DNA of 11,074 nt from an uncultured Bacillota bacterium (GTDB taxonomy: Bacteria; Bacillota; Clostridia; Peptostreptococcales; Anaerovoracaceae), in NCBI GenBank assembly GCA_959606705.1, contig CAUHLX010000061.1:1-11074 (forward strand). The letters run 5' to 3'. This document shows positions 7,369-11,074 of the stretch, piece by piece. The position numbers and the translations under genes were made by a program. The notes beneath the pieces were generated by a model that worked only from the letters and a program-made list of their open reading frames with translations, did not search any database and was not told the DNA's origin. The first letter of the stretch is position 1. The number at the start of each line of letters is the position of its first letter.

Positions 7369-7398
7369 ATCAAGATAATTAAGTGAAAGGAGCCCCTG

Positions 7399-7725
7399 AT
7401 GAGCGTCGACTATAAGTTGATCGGCAACCGAATCCGTGAACGCCGAAAATCGCAGAAGAAAACACAGGAGATGCTGGCGGAAGCGCTCTCGGTATCCGTG
7501 GGATATGTGAGTCAAATCGAGCGCGGCGTAACGAAAGTCAGCTTGGATACTCTCTCCAATATCTGTTCGTTCCTTTCCTGTGATCTTTCACAGCTGCTGT
7601 CCGCCGCCAATCCGGAGCAGCAGGTTTACTTGTATGCCGAACTGGAAGAGGCTTTCAAAAAATTAAACGACCAGCAGAAAAAATTCCTGCTGGCTTTCAT
7701 CGAGCTGTTGTCCACCCACTCCTGA
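7399..7725 (+). CDS. XRE (Cro/CI) family helix-turn-helix regulator
   Basis: A 108-residue protein. Residues about 7-62 are an HTH_3 domain: the first helices IGNRIRERRKSQKKTQEMLAE, the turn and recognition helix SVGYVSQIERG, and the closing helices DTLSNICSFLSCDLSQLL. The remaining 40 residues (QQVYLYAELEEAFKKLNDQQ and a C-terminal helix) probably serve for dimerisation; no metal, peptidase or ligand domain is present. An AAAGGAG site lies 6 bases before the ATG. The gene is divergent from the GGDEF gene across about 180 bases, so it may control that gene, itself, or both (inference from layout). Its stop is one base from the convergent smpB stop. Such small XRE proteins are common both in mobile elements and as resident regulators, and no mobile-element genes are seen nearby. 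Confidence 0.92.
   Translation: MSVDYKLIGNRIRERRKSQKKTQEMLAEALSVSVGYVSQIERGVTKVSLDTLSNICSFLSCDLSQLLSAANPEQQVYLYAELEEAFKKLNDQQKKFLLAFIELLSTHS
7671..7693 (-). terminator. Possible smpB terminator inside the XRE coding region
   Basis: CCAGCAG/CTGCTGG form a perfect 7-base-pair stem with a 9-base loop. Read on the minus strand, the direction of smpB, it is followed by a T-rich stretch (TCGTTTAATTTTTTG). It starts about 34 bases past the smpB stop, within the 3' end of the XRE gene. The T-run is interrupted, so this is only a candidate. Confidence 0.4.
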
Positions 7726-7726
7726 A

Positions 7727-8191
7727 TCAGTAGCGTCCGGCCTGCTTCATCTCTTTTTCAATCCTGCGTTTGGCATCCTTTTTCGCGATGTCCTCCCGCT
7801 TATCGTACAGCTTTTTCCCGCGGGCTACCGCGATTTCCATCTTCGCCAATCCCCTCTCGTTCAGATAGAGATTCAACGGAACAATGGTCAAGCCTTTTTG
7901 AGTGGTGTAACCGATGAGCTTGCGGATCTCCGCCTTGTGCAGCAGCAGCTTTCTCGGCCGCAGCGGCTCCACGTTATAACGGTTTCCCTGTTCATAAGGA
8001 CTGATGTGCATGCTGTAGATGATCAGCTCCCCGTTTTCCACCTTGGCGTAGCTGTCCTTCAAATTGACCTTTCCTTTGCGGATCGATTTGATCTCCGTTC
8101 CGGTCAGCACGATTCCCACATCATACACTTCCTCGATGAAAAAGTCGTGCCGGGCCTTTTTATTGTTGGCAACTACCTTTTTATGCTTCAT
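7727..8191 (-). CDS. smpB: SsrA-binding protein SmpB
   Basis: A 154-residue basic protein, the usual family length. It has the SmpB OB-fold core with the conserved stretches NNKKARHDFFIEE, GIVLTGTEIKSIR, SYAKVENGEL and HISPYEQG, followed by LNLYLNERGLAKMEIAVARGKKLYDKR and a lysine/arginine-rich tail that enters the mRNA channel of stalled ribosomes. It binds the tRNA-like part of tmRNA and brings it to the A site. The ATG overlaps the stop of the upstream signal peptidase gene by four bases (ATGA), and GGGAGG/TAGGA lies just upstream, so translation is probably coupled. It is the last gene of the minus-strand operon; ssrA is not next to it. Confidence 0.97.
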   Translation of the reverse strand: MKHKKVVANNKKARHDFFIEEVYDVGIVLTGTEIKSIRKGKVNLKDSYAKVENGELIIYSMHISPYEQGNRYNVEPLRPRKLLLHKAEIRKLIGYTTQKGLTIVPLNLYLNERGLAKMEIAVARGKKLYDKREDIAKKDAKRRIEKEMKQAGRY

Positions 8192-8715
8192 TTTCCTACC
8201 CTCCCGATCTCATCGAAGGGAAACAGGCGCAGATCCGCCCGCCCCAGGATATCGGAGATTTTCACCTGACCCACGCTGGGGTCCCGGCTGTCGATGCTGT
8301 CGGGGCGATTGTCTCCCATGACGAACACGCAGTCCTCCTTCACGGTAATCTCCTCCATTTCGCCCTGGGTCACCCCACCGTAAATGTAATCCTCGTGAAG
8401 TGCCTCCCCATTCCGATAGACCACGCCGTCCCGAATGGCCAGTCTGTCTCCCGGAACGCCGATCACTCGTTTAATCAGCTCCCTGGCCTCTCCCGATTCG
8501 GTGTGCACGTTCGCTTTGAACACCACGATATCCCCATGGCTGGGGGTCCCTGAAAAATAGGGCACCCGATTAATGATCAAATAACTGTACGGCTCAATGG
8601 TAGGGTACATGGAATACCCCTTGACCAGCGTAGGCTTGATCAGTGATGTGATGGCAAAAGCGATCACCAAAGCCAGTACAATTGTCTTTGCAAATTCAAA
8701 AATAGTCTTCTTCAT
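8188..8715 (-). CDS. lepB: Signal peptidase I (copy nearer smpB)
   Basis: A 175-residue type I signal peptidase of the short Gram-positive kind. One N-terminal membrane span (about 8-27) is followed by the outward-facing catalytic domain. The nucleophile is Ser35 in GYSMYPT, and the general base is Lys82 in ELIKRVIG. VPGDR follows, and the conserved GDNRPDSIDSR motif is at about 134-144. It removes signal peptides from Sec and Tat substrates at the outer face of the membrane. A GGCAGG sequence sits next to the ATG and AAGGGG lies a little further up. It overlaps smpB by four bases and follows a second signal peptidase gene after 80 bases. Confidence 0.96.
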   Translation of the reverse strand: MKKTIFEFAKTIVLALVIAFAITSLIKPTLVKGYSMYPTIEPYSYLIINRVPYFSGTPSHGDIVVFKANVHTESGEARELIKRVIGVPGDRLAIRDGVVYRNGEALHEDYIYGGVTQGEMEEITVKEDCVFVMGDNRPDSIDSRDPSVGQVKISDILGRADLRLFPFDEIGRVGK

Positions 8716-8762
8716 CCTGCCGTTTTCCCCTTTTTTCTCCGTTTCCCCGTTATCCCTTGGCT

Positions 8763-8792
8763 CCGAAGGGCGATCCCCCGATCACCTTTCGG
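8763..8792 (-). other. Intercistronic hairpin between the two signal peptidase genes
   Basis: Arms 8763-8775 and 8780-8792 can pair over 13 positions, with one mismatch and one wobble pair on the minus strand and a GGGG loop. It begins a few bases after the upstream signal peptidase stop. No T-run follows, so it is unlikely to end the operon. It might mark an RNA processing or stabilising site or allow partial attenuation (inference). Confidence 0.5.
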
Positions 8793-8795
8793 CTG

Positions 8796-9326
8796 TTAAT
8801 GCAGCGTCCCGATCTCATTGAACGGATACAGACGGAACACCGCCTTGCCCACGATGCGGTCGATGGGCACCAGTCCCACCTGAGCGTAACGGCTGTCCAC
8901 GCTGTTCTGCCGATTGTCGCCCATCACGAAAATCTCTCCCTCGGGAACGGTCACCTCGTTGAGGTCCGCCTGCCTGGTGAACGGTTCCAGCGTATAGGGC
9001 TCATCCAGGGCTTTTCCGTTGCGGTAAACGATGCCGTCATCCCCGATGACGATTCGATCTCCGGGGGTTCCGATCACCCGCTTAATCAGCAGCTTCTCCT
9101 TGTGATTTTCCGTTTCCAGATCACTGTGGAAGACGATGATGTCTCCGGACTTAGGCTCTCCGAACAGATACGCCTGTTTGCTCAAAAAGATATAATCGTT
9201 CTCATTCAAAGTCGGCTGCATGGAATGCTCTTTCACGATGGTTGGTTTAATGAATTGAATAATCACAATGCCAATCACCAACGCAATCAGAATATCCTTG
9301 ATCCATGCTTTAGTATTTTCAATCAA
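8796..9326 (-). CDS. lepB: Signal peptidase I (second copy, upstream)
   Basis: A 176-residue type I signal peptidase, a paralogue of the next gene. It has one N-terminal span (about 11-27), nucleophile Ser36 in EHSMQPT, general base Lys82 in LLIKRVIG, TPGDR, and GDNRQNSVDSR near 136-146. The two copies differ around the active serine (EHSMQPT against GYSMYPT) and in the middle of the domain, so they may prefer different preproteins. The start is uncertain: there is no in-frame ATG before the Met of SMQPT, and an in-frame TGA lies 15 bases above the first usable codon, TTG at 9326. No clear SD precedes that TTG. It overlaps the end of a 13-codon ORF by four bases (TTGA), which suggests coupling or, alternatively, a frameshift that shortened the N-terminus. 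It follows the RluA-family gene by 78 bases, probably in one operon. Confidence 0.93.
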   Translation of the reverse strand: MIENTKAWIKDILIALVIGIVIIQFIKPTIVKEHSMQPTLNENDYIFLSKQAYLFGEPKSGDIIVFHSDLETENHKEKLLIKRVIGTPGDRIVIGDDGIVYRNGKALDEPYTLEPFTRQADLNEVTVPEGEIFVMGDNRQNSVDSRYAQVGLVPIDRIVGKAVFRLYPFNEIGTLH

Positions 9327-9364
9327 TTCAAATGCTGCAGCTCATATACATCTAATTCTATCAT
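9323..9364 (-). CDS. 13-codon ORF overlapping the start of the second signal peptidase gene
   Basis: ATG at 9364 opens MIELDVYELQHLN and ends in TGA at 9325-9323. The stop overlaps the TTG start of the signal peptidase gene as TTGA. No strong SD lies before it. It could be a leader peptide whose translation feeds ribosomes to the weak TTG start. It could instead be the true N-terminus of the signal peptidase in another frame, if a frameshift has occurred here. I do not recognise the peptide. Confidence 0.25.
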   Translation of the reverse strand: MIELDVYELQHLN

Positions 9365-9404
9365 TTCATAGATGCTTTAATTCAAACAGTCTCCGGAAAA
9401 TCAT

Positions 9405-10373
9405 CTAACCGAACAAACCGCTTCTGACCTGCTCCAAAAATGGAGGCAGCGGCGCTAAAATTTCTTTTCCTTTCAACTCTTCCAGCGGCGCGATGGCGTC
9501 CGCAAAATACAGACGGTAGGCATGGAGAAACTGGGTGGTCAGCCCAAACCGCTCCCGTATACTCCGATTTGTTTTGGCGCTGCCGTATTTTTCGTCGCCG
9601 ATCACCGGAAAACCGGCTTCCGCCAAATGCGCTCGAATCTGGTGAGTCCTTCCGGTCACCAGCTCCACTTCCACAAGAGTATAGCCTTTTATCGTCTTCA
9701 ACGGCCTGGCTATGGTTTCCATTCGCTTTCCGGTCTCCGCGTCCGCCGCCAGCACCTTTACCTTGTTGTGTTCACAATCCTTGACCATTCGTCCGGACAG
9801 CTCGAGAGGCTGTTTCATTTCGCCGGCCGTCACGGTGAGATAGTATTTCTTCACAAAGCCCTTTTCCCGGATCATCTTAGCCAAGGCCTGCAGCGATGCC
9901 GCATCTTTGCCAAAGATCACCAGACCGGTGGTGTTTCGATCCAGCCGGTTGACCGGAGAAGGAACGAAGGTCCGTTCCAGCCGGGGATTGTAAGCCCCCG
10001 TTTCAATCAAGTAGCTCAGGACCTGATTGGCCAGGGTATTTTTCTTTTCCCGGCTGTCCCCATGTGTCAAAAGCCCGAAAGGCTTTTCCACAACGATCAC
10101 GTGATCGTCCTCATAAGCGATACGAAACTGCTTTTTGGCTCGCTCGTTTTCCTTTGACCGGGTATAGCGCGCCAGCTCGTCCTCCCCGATATACAGGTTC
10201 AGCACATCGCCCAGCGCCAGCATAGTCTCCGGATTTGCCCGTTTGCCATTGACCTTCAAATCCTTGCGAATCAGCTTATAAAGATAGCTCAGGGCCGCGC
10301 CCTTTAAATATTTCTTCAGGAATCGGTCCAGCCTCTGATCCTTTTCATTTTCGGTAATCTCTATTCGTATCAT
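9405..10373 (-). CDS. RluA-family 23S rRNA-type pseudouridine synthase (RluC/RluD-like)
   Basis: A 322-residue enzyme that turns specific uridines in RNA into pseudouridine. An N-terminal S4 RNA-binding domain (about 12-70: RLDRFLKKYL, LIRKDLKVNGKRA) precedes the synthase domain, which starts at about 84 with the family hallmark HVIVVEKPFGLLTH. Catalytic Asp145 sits in NRLDRNTTG. The later motifs GFVKKYYLTV and GRTHQIRAHLAEAGFPVIGDEKYG are intact. The S4 domain and length fit the RluC/RluD branch; the exact target uridine cannot be read from sequence. The ATG at 10373 gives the usual MIRIEIT beginning. An ATG four codons earlier (10385) has AAAAGG almost touching it, so neither start has ideal SD spacing. 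It heads the run with two signal peptidase genes and smpB. Confidence 0.94.
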   Translation of the reverse strand: MIRIEITENEKDQRLDRFLKKYLKGAALSYLYKLIRKDLKVNGKRANPETMLALGDVLNLYIGEDELARYTRSKENERAKKQFRIAYEDDHVIVVEKPFGLLTHGDSREKKNTLANQVLSYLIETGAYNPRLERTFVPSPVNRLDRNTTGLVIFGKDAASLQALAKMIREKGFVKKYYLTVTAGEMKQPLELSGRMVKDCEHNKVKVLAADAETGKRMETIARPLKTIKGYTLVEVELVTGRTHQIRAHLAEAGFPVIGDEKYGSAKTNRSIRERFGLTTQFLHAYRLYFADAIAPLEELKGKEILAPLPPFLEQVRSGLFG

Positions 10374-10411
10374 GGTAGAACCCATATCCTTTTCTGAAAT
10401 AAACCTTGATC

Positions 10412-10440
10412 ATTATATCCTATTTTCATCGGCAAAGCAA
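10412..10440 (-). promoter_or_regulatory. Predicted sigma-A promoter of the rluA-lepB-lepB-smpB operon
   Basis: On the minus strand TTGCTT (10440-10435) and a perfect TATAAT (10417-10412) are 17 bases apart, about 40 bases before the pseudouridine synthase start. I found no comparable promoter further down the run, which supports one transcript for the four genes. Confidence 0.62.
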
Positions 10441-10475
10441 AGGCTAAGCGCTCAAAAGCCCTCTATTCTTCTGAA

Positions 10476-10519
10476 AGTGTAATGGAACTGTAATAGTTTT
10501 CACACACTTTTCACACGGA
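10476..10519 (+). repeat. Four 11-base direct-repeat units upstream of the MltG-like gene
   Basis: Four units with an exact 11-base period: AGTGTAATGGA, ACTGTAATAGT, TTTCACACACT and TTTCACACGGA. The first two share TGTAAT and the last two share TTTCACAC. TTCACA-N5-TTCACA (10499-10515) resembles the direct-repeat boxes bound by PhoB/PhoP-type (OmpR family) response regulators. The array ends 6 bases before the -35 of the downstream promoter, a usual place for an activator. The repeats are seen directly; the regulator is inference. Confidence 0.55.
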
Positions 10520-10525
10520 ATCCGT

Positions 10526-10554
10526 TTGTGATTTCCGTCGTTTTATGTTACATT
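10526..10554 (+). promoter_or_regulatory. Predicted promoter of the MltG-like gene
   Basis: TTGTGA (10526-10531) and TACATT (10549-10554) are 17 bases apart, with a TG one base before the -10 (10546-10547). The modest -10 match fits a promoter that needs activation, with the 11-base repeats directly upstream. Confidence 0.5.
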
Positions 10555-10592
10555 AAATAAGAATATAGCCTTTGTTGGGAGAAAGCGATACC

Positions 10593-11074
10593 ATGGAGAA
10601 ATTAAAAAACTTTTTATATGATAAAAACGACGTTTTGATTGCCGTGCTCATTATTGTGGTGGCCTTTTTTGTCATCAGCGGACGGGTGGAAGCCATCATG
10701 GCTTACCCCGAAGTCATGGCCAAGCAGGCGGAGAAACAGGCGCAGGAGGAGGAAATCGTGCCGCCCACCGTGGACCCCGGTGCCAATGAAGTGGACCCCG
10801 ATGCCGTCACCGACGGTGCCGTAGACAGCGGAGACGATTCGCAGGGAAAGGCTTCGAATCCGTCCGATGATTCCGGTCAATCCGGCAAGAATGACACCAC
10901 GCCGGCCGCCTCGATCTACATTCCCACCGGTTCCACCTGGGACAGCGTAGCCAACAGCTTGATCAGTGGCGGAATGATCACCGACAAAGCCGCCTTCATG
11001 AGCGCGGTCCATCAGTCCGGCCGGGAAAACAAGCTCCAATTGGGCAATTTCATCATTCCGGCGGGTTCCACCCC
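10593..11074 (+). CDS. Single-span membrane protein with MltG/YceG-like extracellular region (partial)
   Basis: The gene starts at ATG 10593, with GGGAG about 11 bases upstream, and is still open at the window end after 160 codons. The order is a short cytoplasmic N-terminus (MEKLKNFLYDKNDV), one membrane span at about 14-29, then a Gln/Glu-rich and strongly acidic linker rich in D, G, S and P (about 40-105). The visible outer part begins at about 107 (SIYIPTGSTWDSVANSLISGGMIT...KLQLGNFIIPAGST). The pattern of a threshold beta strand, VANSL helix and a later LGNFIIPAG strand resembles the small LysM-like lobe of endolytic murein transglycosylase MltG (YceG). The catalytic lobe, if present, would be beyond the window; many clostridial relatives appear to have only the small lobe. 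A role at the cell wall is inference from this likeness. It is divergent from the pseudouridine synthase operon. Confidence 0.8.
   Translation, partial: MEKLKNFLYDKNDVLIAVLIIVVAFFVISGRVEAIMAYPEVMAKQAEKQAQEEEIVPPTVDPGANEVDPDAVTDGAVDSGDDSQGKASNPSDDSGQSGKNDTTPAASIYIPTGSTWDSVANSLISGGMITDKAAFMSAVHQSGRENKLQLGNFIIPAGST

Noticed and set aside
9522..10157. Plus-strand open frame opposite the pseudouridine synthase
   Set aside because: Shadow of a gene with all family motifs on the other strand.
10614..11039. Minus-strand open frame at the right edge
   Set aside because: It is antisense to the MltG-like gene, which has a promoter, an SD, a membrane span and a plausible outer domain in its own frame.

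Overview
The window reads as chromosomal DNA from a Gram-positive member of the Clostridia (Bacillota). The signs are SD-led genes with AGGAGG-like sites, a tmRNA tag ending YALAA, short Gram-positive type I signal peptidases in tandem, a lipoprotein M13 peptidase with an SLH-like front end, and a two-sensor hybrid histidine kinase of a type common in anaerobic Firmicutes. Placement below class is a guess.

Left part (1-5633): the tail of a plus-strand gene, perhaps a LysR-type regulator, meets tail to tail a minus-strand hybrid sensor kinase (two extracellular solute-binding domains, one membrane span, HisKA, HATPase, receiver). Upstream of the kinase, and also on the minus strand, is a large M13-family metallopeptidase lipoprotein. 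It has its own very strong terminator and a visibly higher G+C content than its neighbours. Centre (5815-7725): ssrA (tmRNA) with promoter and terminator, then a minus-strand NTF2-like/GGDEF diguanylate cyclase gene facing away from a small plus-strand XRE regulator across a short shared control region. Right part (7727-10373): a minus-strand run of an RluA-family pseudouridine synthase gene, two tandem signal peptidase I genes and smpB, apparently one operon with a good promoter upstream of the first gene. At the right edge a plus-strand gene for a single-span protein with an MltG/YceG-like extracellular part starts divergently and leaves the window. Four 11-base units lie just upstream of its promoter.

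Functionally, smpB and ssrA encode the two halves of trans-translation but are separated here by the XRE/GGDEF pair. The signal peptidases, the M13 lipoprotein and the MltG-like protein belong to secretion and the cell envelope. The kinase and the diguanylate cyclase are signalling proteins. I see no CRISPR array, transposase, phage gene or clearly new multi-gene system. The most unusual points are the XRE/GGDEF pair lodged between smpB and ssrA, the 11-base repeats before the MltG-like gene, a 13-codon ORF overlapping the second signal peptidase start, an M13 enzyme with a changed NAYY motif, and two convergent gene pairs whose stop codons form TGANTCA.
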